Positions 50,993-59,903 of a DNA stretch of 61,973 nucleotides are shown here, piece after piece. Origin of the DNA: Candidatus Rifleibacteriota bacterium (GTDB lineage Bacteria > Muiribacteriota > Ozemobacteria > Ozemobacterales > Ozemobacteraceae). The notes beneath the pieces are model-generated. The model did no database searches and was not told the origin of the DNA. It saw nothing but the letters and a program-made list of their open reading frames with translations. Every line of letters starts with the position of its first letter. The stretch's first letter is position 1. The stretch lies in contig JAHISQ010000014.1 of assembly GCA_018818125.1 (NCBI GenBank), forward strand, positions 1 through 61,973. The letters are read 5' to 3'. The translations under genes and the position numbers were made by a program.

Positions 50993-52226
50993 CAAGCTTT
51001 ACGTTTCCCAGAAGTTTTTCGCAGCTTGAAAAAAAGTCGTCGGCCGGGTCGAGATTGGTTTTAAGATAGTCGCTCAGCATCATGTTATTTTTGCGGCTTT
51101 GGGCGAGAAGCTTTTTGACCAGATGAACCCGCTCTTCAATAGGCTGAGGAATAATTCGAGTAATTCGCTTTTGCCATAAAGACTCGTCAGCGATACTCAA
51201 TGCCGCGGTTATTGTGTCATGTCTGCGGTGCAGGTAGTATTCGACCAGCTTCAGATACAGCTTATAAGTAGTTTCGGGATCGTCGTGGGGTCGTGCCGAC
51301 CAGAATTCCCAGGGCGAATCGATGTCTATTCGTGCAAACAGGGCCGTATACAGATCCTCGCCCATATCCGGAAAGTTGGCCAGTATGCGGAAAAGAGTGC
51401 TTAACAGCGGAGGTTCCCAATAATACGGGTCAGAGGGTTTGAGCATCATCAGATATTCGTGCAAAGTGTTAGGTAGCAGGCACACGGGCTGAAACTCTAC
51501 CCGGAATCGCTCGCCATTGCTCCATTGCTTAAGCGTGCGAATCGTGTTGACGCAATCCTCGTAAGATTCTGCTTCGGTCAGCATGGGGCCCTTGACGAGA
51601 ACATAACCTTTGGCAATCGCGCCCTTGCGACGAATTATTTCCAGGCTGTTTTTGACATCACCGATAGAATCAGGCTTATTATAAAGCGCCCGCACCAGTG
51701 GATTGGTCGACTCGAGACCGAGAGTTATTTCGAACTCGGTTTTTCCCAGACGCTTAACAGCCTTGCCGAGATAGTCAGTCGATTTATCATCACGAACGAT
51801 ATCGAGACCATTGGTCTCAATAACCAGTTTTTGCATGTTCAGATCGCACGCCATCTCGAATACCGCCTCACGGGCGCGGGGCGAGATTTCGTTGTCGTTG
51901 AAAAAAAAGCCATCATTGTAGATGTGCAGGGATTTTACCGGAGCATCAAGTGAGGCATTAAACTCTGTGACATACTTTCTGACAATTTCGAACTGCGAGA
52001 AAAACTCATCATCGGAAATCTGCCGGGCCAGGGCAGAATTTTTGGTTCCGCACATTGTGCAACCACCCGTTTTTCGCGACCACTCGCAGCCGGAATTAGA
52101 CAAATAGGCCACGACTCGGTAAATAGGCTCACCTCTGAAGTGATCGAAGTAAAGGTTGACGCTTCTCGGCTCACGAGGATCTGCGTTATCGAAGCGGATA
52201 TTGCGCACTACGGCAGGTGAAACCAT
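50979..52226 (-). CDS. Radical SAM enzyme related to archaeosine synthase beta / Elp3-like group
   Basis: A 415-residue protein from the ATG behind AAGGAG; a TTG-type extension to 52256 overlaps the previous gene. The unusual cluster motif CEWSRKTGGCTMCG (Cys47, 56, 59; spacing C-8-C-2-C) is that of the RaSEA/TIGR01210-like family, followed by HIYNDGFFFNDNEIS, LVIETNGLD and ITLGLESTNPLVR. In archaea the relatives act on tRNA with archaeosine transglycosylase; bacterial members have no known role. It sits between two B12-type radical SAM paralogues, 26 bases after the first and overlapping the second. Confidence 0.9.
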   Translation of the reverse strand: MVSPAVVRNIRFDNADPREPRSVNLYFDHFRGEPIYRVVAYLSNSGCEWSRKTGGCTMCGTKNSALARQISDDEFFSQFEIVRKYVTEFNASLDAPVKSLHIYNDGFFFNDNEISPRAREAVFEMACDLNMQKLVIETNGLDIVRDDKSTDYLGKAVKRLGKTEFEITLGLESTNPLVRALYNKPDSIGDVKNSLEIIRRKGAIAKGYVLVKGPMLTEAESYEDCVNTIRTLKQWSNGERFRVEFQPVCLLPNTLHEYLMMLKPSDPYYWEPPLLSTLFRILANFPDMGEDLYTALFARIDIDSPWEFWSARPHDDPETTYKLYLKLVEYYLHRRHDTITAALSIADESLWQKRITRIIPQPIEERVHLVKKLLAQSRKNNMMLSDYLKTNLDPADDFFSSCEKLLGNVKLDDQA

Positions 52227-52252
52227 ATTTGTTCTCCTTGTATGACCCAAGG

Positions 52253-53647
52253 TCAAGCGTGGCGATGTTCTGTGGTTGCTGTTGTCTTAATTAACTGATC
52301 CAGTTCTTCGACAGATACTGTTTCTGCCCGTTCCACTTTTTTCCAGGCGCAGCTCACGATTTCTACCATCTGTCTTTGCGTAAGTAAAGAATTGAAAGGA
52401 CTGTCAAGCAGAGCGCCATTGGTGTGGCCGATATCAAGGTGATCTCGAATGATCTCGGGAAGATGCGCGTCCAGGCCCAGCTGAAACGATTCGGTTGGGA
52501 ACTGTTTTGCGAGCTCGGTTCCAGGATATACGGTTACCGGGAAAATGCTGAAGAAGTTCATGCCAAGGCGTTTCAGCGTTACCGCCAGATTAATGGTTTC
52601 TGCCATTTCTTCAATGGTCTCATCGGGAAAGCCAAGCATAAAGAAACACTTGGTTTTAACTGGATACTTCGCTAATTCTCGCATGATTGCGCTAAGTGAT
52701 GCCAGATCAAGATTTTTTCGCAGTTGCTTCTGGCGCTGGACATTACCAGTTTCGACTCCGAAGGCAATGTAGGTCAGCCCTGCCTCCACAAGTTCCTTGA
52801 TCATGGCAGGAGTAAGATGGTCAGCCCGACCAATGCACTGAAACTGTATTGAAAGCGGCTTGACCAGATCGAGGAATTCGCTTAACCAGGCGCGGTCTGA
52901 GAAGAATGAATCGTCGCAGAAGCCGATTTCGGCATCGGGATAACGGCCAAGCTGAAACTTGATTTCTTCAATCATGCGCTGTGGCGAATAGCGGCGAACA
53001 GGGCCCGGCCAGAGCACTGGCGTACAGCAATAACTGCAGCGAAACGAGCAGCCCCGCGAAGAATTCAGAAAAATTGTCCGGGGAATGCCCATCTTTTGTT
53101 GAAAAGAGAAATAGTAATCGTTATCAACAACCGAAAAATCAAGAAACGGTAATGCGTCAAGATCGGCAATTGGCATTCGTGGTGGATTAACAGTTGGCTG
53201 GTTCTCAAACATGAAGACTAGTCCGTTGATCGTCGCCCAGGCTTCTGCATCCGCCGGCGCCGACAAAAGATCATGCAGAGTTTCTTCTCCCTCGCCCATG
53301 ATGCCGAAATCAAAGCCGCCTTCCCGCATCATCCGCTCGGGTTCCATGGTTAAACAGGGCCCGCCAGCGATCATCCGCGCATGCGGTGCTCGCTGACGGG
53401 CCCGTGAAACGATTGCGAAAGAATTGTCCAGAGATGCATAGTAGAGAGGAATACCGACAAAATCAGGAGATCTGTCAATTATGGCTTCAACCGCTTCGTC
53501 AACCGAAGTGCTTTCCAGCAGCTCAACCTCATGCCCGCGAGAACTGATATACGCATAGAGATACAGCAGGTTTAAAGGCGGCTGAAAGCTGCGCCGCAGG
53601 TGTAGTTCGAAGTGCAGCGGCGGCGAAATGATAAGCAGTTTTCCCAT
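52253..53647 (-). CDS. B12-binding-type radical SAM enzyme B
   Basis: A 464-residue protein with the same architecture as the enzyme at 49526: cobalamin-binding-type domain (about 1-135; LLYLYAYISSRGHEVELLES, MIAGGPCLT, MGEGEETLHDL), then the radical SAM core with CSFRCSYC (Cys200, 204, 207), GFCDDSFFSD, GRADHL, GVETGNVQRQKQL and FMLGFPDETIEEM. The stretch from the cluster to YPGTELA is near-colinear with that of enzyme A, so the two are tandem paralogues separated by the archaeosine-type gene. The B12-domain lacks an obvious DxHxxG. Candidates are methylation, C-C bond formation or ring chemistry on lipid, peptide or cofactor. It is the first gene of the four-gene operon. Confidence 0.93.
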   Translation of the reverse strand: MGKLLIISPPLHFELHLRRSFQPPLNLLYLYAYISSRGHEVELLESTSVDEAVEAIIDRSPDFVGIPLYYASLDNSFAIVSRARQRAPHARMIAGGPCLTMEPERMMREGGFDFGIMGEGEETLHDLLSAPADAEAWATINGLVFMFENQPTVNPPRMPIADLDALPFLDFSVVDNDYYFSFQQKMGIPRTIFLNSSRGCSFRCSYCCTPVLWPGPVRRYSPQRMIEEIKFQLGRYPDAEIGFCDDSFFSDRAWLSEFLDLVKPLSIQFQCIGRADHLTPAMIKELVEAGLTYIAFGVETGNVQRQKQLRKNLDLASLSAIMRELAKYPVKTKCFFMLGFPDETIEEMAETINLAVTLKRLGMNFFSIFPVTVYPGTELAKQFPTESFQLGLDAHLPEIIRDHLDIGHTNGALLDSPFNSLLTQRQMVEIVSCAWKKVERAETVSVEELDQLIKTTATTEHRHA

Positions 53648-53687
53648 CTACTCATGCTCAACTATAGACTGAAATGGTTATTGTCGA

Positions 53688-54425
53688 TTATAAAGGACGA
53701 ACTGCAACGGCACGGCCATATCTGCTGTGATCATCAAAATATGACCAACGTGCTTCGCGATAATAGAAGCTGAAATGCCATGCCGAATGAGCATCTCTGG
53801 CTTCTGCCCAGACGTAATCCTGGCCAATCGGGCTTTTCTGATCAACTTCGTTGAAAAGCCCAATCAGTTCGGCCTTTGTCGGTGCACGCCAGCCATTGTT
53901 AAGAGTTTTGATCCAGGCCTGAGTCTGGGTCCAGTCAATATCAGCTTTTCCAATCATCCACTCCATGTTGCACGCCGTGAAAATTTTGCCATTCAGGGCA
54001 TCCATATTAGCAACAGACTGGAAAGTGTTTGTTGCATCCTGTTTTTCTGAAGAGAGATTCTTGAGCCAGACCTGAACTTTTTGTCCTGGAGCTACATCAC
54101 TGCGAAAGCCAGCAAACTTATGGGTTCTGTGCCCGCTGATTGGCCAGGTCAACCAGCCCTTTTCAGGTTCAGTTGTCAGGTCAGAGCTGGTTAAGCTTGC
54201 ACCGAATTTAGCCGCGATGGCAGATTTGTTTTTGACTTCAACATCCCATATATACTTGTTGGATCCTTCGCCAAGACCATTGCAACGAACCCGGTATTCG
54301 AGATTGAGCTTGTCAACCCTTACCCAATCTGTCCACCTGCCAAGATCGGTTCCGGCATGACCGGTGACCGCAAAACCCGTAACCAGAAGCACAACACAAA
54401 TAAATAATCCCAAAAATCTCTTCAT
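53688..54425 (-). CDS. Secreted DUF1566 (Lcl C-terminal, C-type-lectin-like) protein
   Basis: A 245-residue protein from the ATG behind AGGAGTGA. A signal peptide (about 1-24) precedes an immunoglobulin-like or beta domain (about 28-135; LEYRVRCNGLGEGSNKYIW). The C-terminal domain is DUF1566: NGWRAPTKAELIGLFNEVD, DYVWAEARDAHSAW and RYGRAVAVRPL. This fold is a C-type-lectin-like binding scaffold. It lies just upstream of the radical SAM operon on the same strand (40-base gap), so it may be a secreted or surface partner, but co-transcription is not certain. Confidence 0.87.
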   Translation of the reverse strand: MKRFLGLFICVVLLVTGFAVTGHAGTDLGRWTDWVRVDKLNLEYRVRCNGLGEGSNKYIWDVEVKNKSAIAAKFGASLTSSDLTTEPEKGWLTWPISGHRTHKFAGFRSDVAPGQKVQVWLKNLSSEKQDATNTFQSVANMDALNGKIFTACNMEWMIGKADIDWTQTQAWIKTLNNGWRAPTKAELIGLFNEVDQKSPIGQDYVWAEARDAHSAWHFSFYYREARWSYFDDHSRYGRAVAVRPL

Positions 54426-54517
54426 TTTCTCACTCCTCATGTAATTCATCGTCGTGGTGATTCTTCCTGCATAGAACGAGGCTCATTCTACTTAGCTATT
54501 CAAGGTGAAGTCAAGAA

Positions 54518-54546
54518 TTTACAGAACCGATAAATCCGAGTATTCT
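54518..54546 (+). promoter_or_regulatory. Candidate promoter for the SelO-like gene
   Basis: TTTACA, a 17-base spacer and TATTCT. The transcript would have a very short leader to the start at 54563. Confidence 0.4.
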
Positions 54547-54562
54547 ATGTAAAATAGAAGAT

Positions 54563-56494
54563 ATGGAACACCAGCAAAACATGAAAGAACCGGAGAAACT
54601 GCTTCCAGGAGCCTGCAAACGTCTCGGCGAAGAGACTTTTGTCACCATGGATGCCTTTCCGGTCAGTCCAGATCAGTCCAGAGTGGTTTTTGCCCGAGGT
54701 GACCTTCTCAACAGCGTTGACGGCAAGGCAATGACAGCAGATGAGACAAAGGCTTTCGTCGAAGAACATCTGCTGTTAACTCTCGATCGGAATTCAGGCA
54801 TACCCGGTTCAAAACCTTTGCAGGTTTATGTTGATCGTCAGGACGATCCCATGAATATGTCTCTTAACGGCAATCTCGGCTCGGGTCGTGCTGTTTACTA
54901 CGGTGACTGTTTCAATCTCAAAGGACTGGGTAAAACTGTTCTCGCTATCTCGGCAGACCGAAACCACTCCAACGGTAACCTCGACCTGGTCAGCGCCATT
55001 TGGGAAGCAATCTGTTCAAATGTTTTGTATACCAACCTGCGAACTGGCACTTCGCCTGTTCTCGCAGTTATTAATCCAGTTATAGACGTTGAAGTTCCCT
55101 GGCGCGAGGGCAAATACCCTGGCGGAACAATAGTCCGGATCGATAAACATGGCGAACTCGACCGTCCCACTCATCTTTTTCAGAAGAAGACTCCGGTTTC
55201 AGCCGAGCGCATACGGCAGTTTGCGCTAAATCTGGGCAGGCAAGACGCTGAGAAGTTTATCGAGCGTATTTTGCATGGCTGCTGGTCGGCTGGCAATGTT
55301 TCTCTTGATGGTCATCTCATTGATTACGATACCGTTTTTGCACTGCGTAGTCGAGCTCCACAGTGGTCTTATCGGCCAAACTGGATCAGTAATTTTTTTG
55401 GGATGGAAGGGCAGGGGCAGAAAAAGCTTCTGAAAGCCATGGTCAACGACGCCATTAATGCAGATCGGCTCTCATATCGCGAGGTTTGCCATCTGTTCGA
55501 CTCTGCTCGAAAAGACCAGCTGGAACGTCGTTTTCTCGATCTGGTTGGAATCGAGATGAGCTCTGGTGAAATCCATCTGCCGATCGATGCCGCCGATTAT
55601 TCTACTCTCGTAAACGGTTTTGAACGGCTCTCAATGGTGATGTATCCAAACTTTAAAGCAACCGCACCCTGGGAGCCTGACAACTCAAGCCTAAGCCTAT
55701 ATGATCTTTCCAGATTTTTGCGACTTCTTCCGATTCTTGCTAATTCAGGAAAAGTTGAGCGGAAAGTCGCGCTTGACCTGATACGCAATCCAGCCGGCCG
55801 CATGGTCGAGAGCAAGGTCAGTGGCATGCCGGAAAGTATCGAATCTGCATTGAGGAAAAAGTATGTAGCTTCGTCAGACGAACAATTGCATGCTCTTGAT
55901 CAGGATGCGCTCAAATTCATCGATTTGTATGTAAGACTCTTAACGGCATGGAAAAATCAACACCCGGAAAGCTGGCAGAGTTTGATGCAACGCGCATATG
56001 TCGTGAATGAAGAACGTACATATATGAACTGTCGCCCAGGAAACGATGTCGTTGTAGCCCTCACCCAGAACCTGAAAGCAGAAAAGCTCGACCCGGAAGG
56101 TTTCTCGCTGCTCATTCAGCTACTTATCGAAGCCAGCGACAGAATACCTCGCCATGACTATCATGGTCGATGCAAAGCCGATATTCGACTGTTTATGGAC
56201 GGTTACACGGCAAATCTGGTTGATAGCAGAGGCTATTTTCAGCCAGAGCTAACTATATTGAATGCCGCGAGAACACATGAAAGTGCAGGTGATTTTGCCA
56301 CGTCTTCATGGGAACTTGAGATTGACGGCCTGAGAAAAAAATGCAGCTCCGAATCCGATGGAAAGCATCTTCACATTGTCGGCCCACGGCTGCCTCTCAT
56401 CCGACTGGCCATGAATGATGACTTAGAGCCGTTTTGTTTTTTTAAACAGGGTGTTCAATTTAACCTGAAACAGATTGTGCGCACCGACCGCTAA
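54563..56494 (+). CDS. Divergent SelO-like protein (pseudokinase AMPylase fold)
   Basis: A 643-residue cytosolic protein with a weak ribosome binding site. Residues about 104-260 align by eye with the kinase-fold landmarks of SelO: GSGRAVYYGD (SelO GDGRA...GE), FNLKGLGKT (LKG.G.T; Lys120), LVSAIWEAICSNVLY (R..I.E.L.SEA.; Glu148), PWREGKYPGGTIVRI, and GNVSLDGHLIDYD (SelO NMS..G.TIDYG; Asn245, Asp254). SelO proteins transfer AMP to protein Ser/Thr/Tyr and are redox-linked. The length is a little above SelO, and the 380-residue C-terminal part differs. Identity looks low, so AMPylase activity is inference. A glutathione peroxidase gene converges 22 bases away, which may fit a redox role. Confidence 0.75.
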   Translation: MEHQQNMKEPEKLLPGACKRLGEETFVTMDAFPVSPDQSRVVFARGDLLNSVDGKAMTADETKAFVEEHLLLTLDRNSGIPGSKPLQVYVDRQDDPMNMSLNGNLGSGRAVYYGDCFNLKGLGKTVLAISADRNHSNGNLDLVSAIWEAICSNVLYTNLRTGTSPVLAVINPVIDVEVPWREGKYPGGTIVRIDKHGELDRPTHLFQKKTPVSAERIRQFALNLGRQDAEKFIERILHGCWSAGNVSLDGHLIDYDTVFALRSRAPQWSYRPNWISNFFGMEGQGQKKLLKAMVNDAINADRLSYREVCHLFDSARKDQLERRFLDLVGIEMSSGEIHLPIDAADYSTLVNGFERLSMVMYPNFKATAPWEPDNSSLSLYDLSRFLRLLPILANSGKVERKVALDLIRNPAGRMVESKVSGMPESIESALRKKYVASSDEQLHALDQDALKFIDLYVRLLTAWKNQHPESWQSLMQRAYVVNEERTYMNCRPGNDVVVALTQNLKAEKLDPEGFSLLIQLLIEASDRIPRHDYHGRCKADIRLFMDGYTANLVDSRGYFQPELTILNAARTHESAGDFATSSWELEIDGLRKKCSSESDGKHLHIVGPRLPLIRLAMNDDLEPFCFFKQGVQFNLKQIVRTDR

Positions 56495-56516
56495 TCTCAA
56501 CAGCTTCAGTTCAGAA

Positions 56517-57074
56517 TTAAACTTGCGCGGCCTGTTCAAGCTGTTTGACAATGTGACTTTCAATTTTTTCCGGTGTGACGGTCGGAGCGAATCTGGCAAC
56601 AACATTGCCCTGGCGGTCAACGAGAAATTTGGTAAAGTTCCATTTTATTCCGCCGCCTGCAACTGCTTGCGCCACTTTCAGCAGAGCTTTCTGGAAAATC
56701 CCGGCGTCAGCATTTTCAGAATCAACTGGAGCCTGCTCTTTCAGATACTTAAACAAGGGATCAGCGCCGTCACCATTGACTTCAATCTTCGCAAAGGTTT
56801 TAAAGCTGACTCCGTATTTTAACTGGCAGAAGCTGACTATTTCCTCATCGCTGCCAGGAGCCTGCTGCAGGAATTGATTGCAGGGAAAATCCAGGATTTC
56901 CAGTCCCTGGTCGCCATACTTCTTATACAGCGTTTCCAGACCCTCATATTGCGGGGTAAAGCCGCATCCAGTTGCAGTATTAACGATAAGCAGAACTTTG
57001 TCCCTGTAATCATTCATTGAGACTATGTTCTGCCCGGTATCTTTAACTTTAAAGTCGTATATTTTTCCAACCAT
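56517..57074 (-). CDS. Glutathione peroxidase family protein
   Basis: A 185-residue protein behind CAGGAGAG. The catalytic set is complete: Cys37 in NTATGCGFTPQYEGL (a Cys, not selenocysteine, enzyme), Gln67 in DFPCNQF, Trp145 and Asn146 in IKWNFTKFLVD. Bacterial Cys-GPx proteins reduce hydroperoxides, usually with thioredoxin. The second cysteine at 65 in FPCNQF is family-typical. It converges on the SelO-like gene. Confidence 0.96.
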   Translation of the reverse strand: MVGKIYDFKVKDTGQNIVSMNDYRDKVLLIVNTATGCGFTPQYEGLETLYKKYGDQGLEILDFPCNQFLQQAPGSDEEIVSFCQLKYGVSFKTFAKIEVNGDGADPLFKYLKEQAPVDSENADAGIFQKALLKVAQAVAGGGIKWNFTKFLVDRQGNVVARFAPTVTPEKIESHIVKQLEQAAQV

Positions 57075-57164
57075 AGTTTCTCTCCTGTTGCCACGTAACT
57101 ATATTATCAATATTTCCAGACCTGTTAATATGGGCGCAGGTGCCGTGAACAAAAGTGAATGCTG

Positions 57165-58229
57165 TCAGATCCAGTTTCGTCGTCTAAAAAATTTGAGCAT
57201 TGTAATTGTCACAATTATGAAAACGCCCCACATGATGAAATAGCTGTATTCGAAATGAATTTCCGGCAGAACATCGAAGTTGGTTCCGTAGACACCGGCA
57301 ATAAAGGTTAAAGGAATGAATATGGCTGAAAAAATGGTCAAAACCTTCATGATTTCGTTGAGTTTATTGTTCACGCCGGTGTTATATATGTTGAGGTGGT
57401 CAGAAAGCATCTCTCGATAGGTGTCGATAATATCCACTACCTGACTGGCAAGATCAAGAAGATCCTTCAGAAACGGCACGGTCTCATCCTGAATGAGATC
57501 TGAATCGATCCGGGAAAGCTGCAGCAGGAATTCTCTAGTTGGCCGAATTGACTTGCGAAGATAGCTCATTTCCCTTTTATAATCGTTGATCTTGGCAAGC
57601 ACCTCATCTGTCGGGTTAGTGAGTATTTCTTCCTCGATATCTTCGATCTGCTCACCCAGTCGTTCAATAATTGAGACATAGTTGTCAACAATTGTGTCGA
57701 GCAGGGCATAGGCCAGATAATCGATGCCGACCTTGCGAATTCGTCCTTTTTGCCTTCTGATCCGCTCCCTGACAGGTTCAAAAACATCTCCAGGCCTTTC
57801 CTGAAAGGTGATAAGAAAGGTTTTGCCAAGAATCATGGACAATTGTTCGCTCTTGATTTCTCCTTCGGCTTCGTCATAACTCATCATTTTCAGGGAAAAA
57901 AACAGGTGTTCGCCGTAGTCTTCCATTTTTGGGCGCTGGCCTGTATTAACAATGTCCTCCATCGCAAGAGCATGCAGTCCAAAGCCTTTGCCTGCCTGTC
58001 TGATCAGCTCTAAATCATGTAGGCCGTTGATGTTGACCCAGGTGACCGTATCTTTTTCTTTATAAGGAATGCTGTCCTCAACATCCTTCAGTTCCTGTTC
58101 GGTAAGAGTTTCATGATCATAATCAATGACCCGGATGGTTGTCTCGTGCACCTTCTGTTCGCCGATGAAAACAAGTTCGCCAGGAACCTGTCCGATTGTC
58201 GCTTCTCTATTTTTAAAAAATCTAGCCAT
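57165..58229 (-). CDS. corA: CorA-family divalent cation channel with GTN instead of GMN
   Basis: A 354-residue protein with the CorA layout: cytosolic alpha/beta domain, long stalk helix and two C-terminal helices. The pore signature after the first helix reads YGTNF instead of YGMNF, and the loop DVLPEIHFEYSYF follows. GMN is near-invariant in CorA Mg2+/Co2+ channels; variants exist in ZntB and distant relatives with altered selectivity. GAGGAGGA precedes the ATG. The pilin-tailed gene at 58272 lies 42 bases upstream on the same strand. Confidence 0.93.
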   Translation of the reverse strand: MARFFKNREATIGQVPGELVFIGEQKVHETTIRVIDYDHETLTEQELKDVEDSIPYKEKDTVTWVNINGLHDLELIRQAGKGFGLHALAMEDIVNTGQRPKMEDYGEHLFFSLKMMSYDEAEGEIKSEQLSMILGKTFLITFQERPGDVFEPVRERIRRQKGRIRKVGIDYLAYALLDTIVDNYVSIIERLGEQIEDIEEEILTNPTDEVLAKINDYKREMSYLRKSIRPTREFLLQLSRIDSDLIQDETVPFLKDLLDLASQVVDIIDTYREMLSDHLNIYNTGVNNKLNEIMKVLTIFSAIFIPLTFIAGVYGTNFDVLPEIHFEYSYFIMWGVFIIVTITMLKFFRRRNWI

Positions 58230-58271
58230 ATTCTCCTCCTCTTGAGATAATCGTGCCGTCTGGAACGGTGT

Positions 58272-59669
58272 TTATTCTTCAGCTTTTTTCCCAAATGGCA
58301 TGAAAACCAGGTCGTCAGCGGTATTTGGTTTGCCATCCCGACCATTGCATGCCACATAAGGTGGATTGTCGGGTTTGAACTTAAGAGGAATATTCCTTAT
58401 TATGTCCATTGGCATAGGCTGTCCAAGCCATGTTTCTACTTCACTCAAAGATGCTGGCCATGAACCATTTTCTGCCTTGTAGACGTTGATGGCTATTGCC
58501 GCCTCTGCTCCCGCCATCAGTTGCCGGGTTTTGATGTCTATCAATGTGTAAAACGGCAAAACCTGTGTGAATTCTTCCAATATCGTATGACGCATGTTTT
58601 TGTCGACATAAAAAATGGAGGTATCTGAAAACATTTCGTTCTGCCTTCTCTGCCACGGATTATACGCGCGCTGGGCAATAAAATAAGGCTTGGAAAACGC
58701 AAAAATGAGCGGATCATAAATCTGGTCCAGCTCTGCAGACAAAGTTGTCTGATCGGCGAGTGCCCGGGAGACACTGGTCATTTCCTGCCCGTATTTCGTT
58801 AATGCAACTCCGGCTGCAACGTCACTGGCAATCTGCCTGCCAAATTCAATCGGTATCTTCTTATCGTATGCGAGAATCTGATCGATTGGAATGAAACTCT
58901 TATCCAGTCGCTCTATTTCAGCGAGGGCGCCTATAAGTTCAGCCTTATCTGAAAACAATTCAGCCGAGGTTTCAATCAAACCTACAGCCGCGACTTCCCT
59001 GATAGTGCAAGATTTAAGCCGTCGATCTTTATCCGGGTGTGTGCTGCGGTCATTTTCGAAGGCAGCTGCCAGGCCTATGATTCCTGTGAAAACGCGAAAA
59101 GCCTCGGGGCCGCGTCCCTGCTCGGCTAGAAGGCGGCCGGCAATATACCAGAGAATCGCTTCGTCCAGACAACTGGCAAAAGAAGGTTTGATGGCCGAAA
59201 ATTCGACGGTAGAAGATGCCGGTGGACTGCCGCCAAAAAGAATTCCCGGAGAAGCCAGATGTGCCAGCAACTGGTCTGGAAAGCTTTTCAAGTCAGGAAT
59301 TTTGGCGCACATAGTTCGAAAGGAGTCTGTGCCAATTGGAGTTGGCGGCGACTCATAATCCTGGCTGGATTCTCGAATAAGGTAGGGCGAGAAAAAAGAA
59401 GTTCGCCAGCTGTCCATTTCTTTTGCTGGAATTGGAAAACCTGTTAGATACTTCTCAAGATGGTCATCTATCTTTCCATCACTTAAACGTTGAAGGCCAT
59501 CGAGGCTGACTGAATCAGATGAATCAATAATTCCTGACAACTCACTGTTCAATTGTTTCATCGAACTTAATGCTCTTGAAAAAAGGGCGTAAGCCGTTAC
59601 AAAAACAATCAGGGTTATTATTACCCTCAGGTTCCCGGCTCTGGAAGAAAAATGGAAGTGGCTTTTCAT
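58272..59669 (-). CDS. Membrane-anchored protein with pseudopilin-like C-terminus
   Basis: A 465-residue protein with one N-terminal helix (about 14-33) and TGAGGAT upstream of the ATG. The central 340 residues are helical and unrecognised. The last 85 residues (AGAEAAIAINVYKAENGSWP, then SLSEVETWLGQPMPMD, PLKFKPDNPPY and DGKPNTADDLVF) match the mature part of type II secretion pseudopilins of the GspG kind, where a Y...NG.YP / DP.G.P(Y/F).Y motif lies just after the pilin helix. It is a third example in this window of a pilin-type tail outside a pilin. It is upstream of corA in the same direction. Confidence 0.82.
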   Translation of the reverse strand: MKSHFHFSSRAGNLRVIITLIVFVTAYALFSRALSSMKQLNSELSGIIDSSDSVSLDGLQRLSDGKIDDHLEKYLTGFPIPAKEMDSWRTSFFSPYLIRESSQDYESPPTPIGTDSFRTMCAKIPDLKSFPDQLLAHLASPGILFGGSPPASSTVEFSAIKPSFASCLDEAILWYIAGRLLAEQGRGPEAFRVFTGIIGLAAAFENDRSTHPDKDRRLKSCTIREVAAVGLIETSAELFSDKAELIGALAEIERLDKSFIPIDQILAYDKKIPIEFGRQIASDVAAGVALTKYGQEMTSVSRALADQTTLSAELDQIYDPLIFAFSKPYFIAQRAYNPWQRRQNEMFSDTSIFYVDKNMRHTILEEFTQVLPFYTLIDIKTRQLMAGAEAAIAINVYKAENGSWPASLSEVETWLGQPMPMDIIRNIPLKFKPDNPPYVACNGRDGKPNTADDLVFMPFGKKAEE

Positions 59670-59903
59670 TTATTGTTCATCCTCAAAAATAAGTTTGCAC
59701 TATCAGGATATGAGATATAAGAAAAAAACAGAATGAAAAAGTTTGAATCACGCTATTTTAGTCTGATCGGCCCCGAAAAAGGTTGCAATATTGTGTCTCG
59801 CAAACTAAAATCTGTTTGTAGTAATGCTGGTTTTTCTGGCACCAGAGTTCTTTCGCCGGCCAGCTTGATATTATTGTTTTCCGGCAGCTGAATGGAGCAA
59901 AGC

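Noticed and set aside
50979..52226. True archaeosine synthesis
   Set aside because: Only the beta-type radical SAM relative is present; no tRNA-guanine transglycosylase or archaeal context, so the substrate cannot be carried over.
53700..53830. C-terminal DUF1566 region looking like a diversity-generating retroelement variable region
   Set aside because: The fold and the Ser/Tyr/Asp-rich end are suggestive, but no reverse transcriptase, template repeat or Avd gene is in the window, and RAVAVRPL is normal for the domain.
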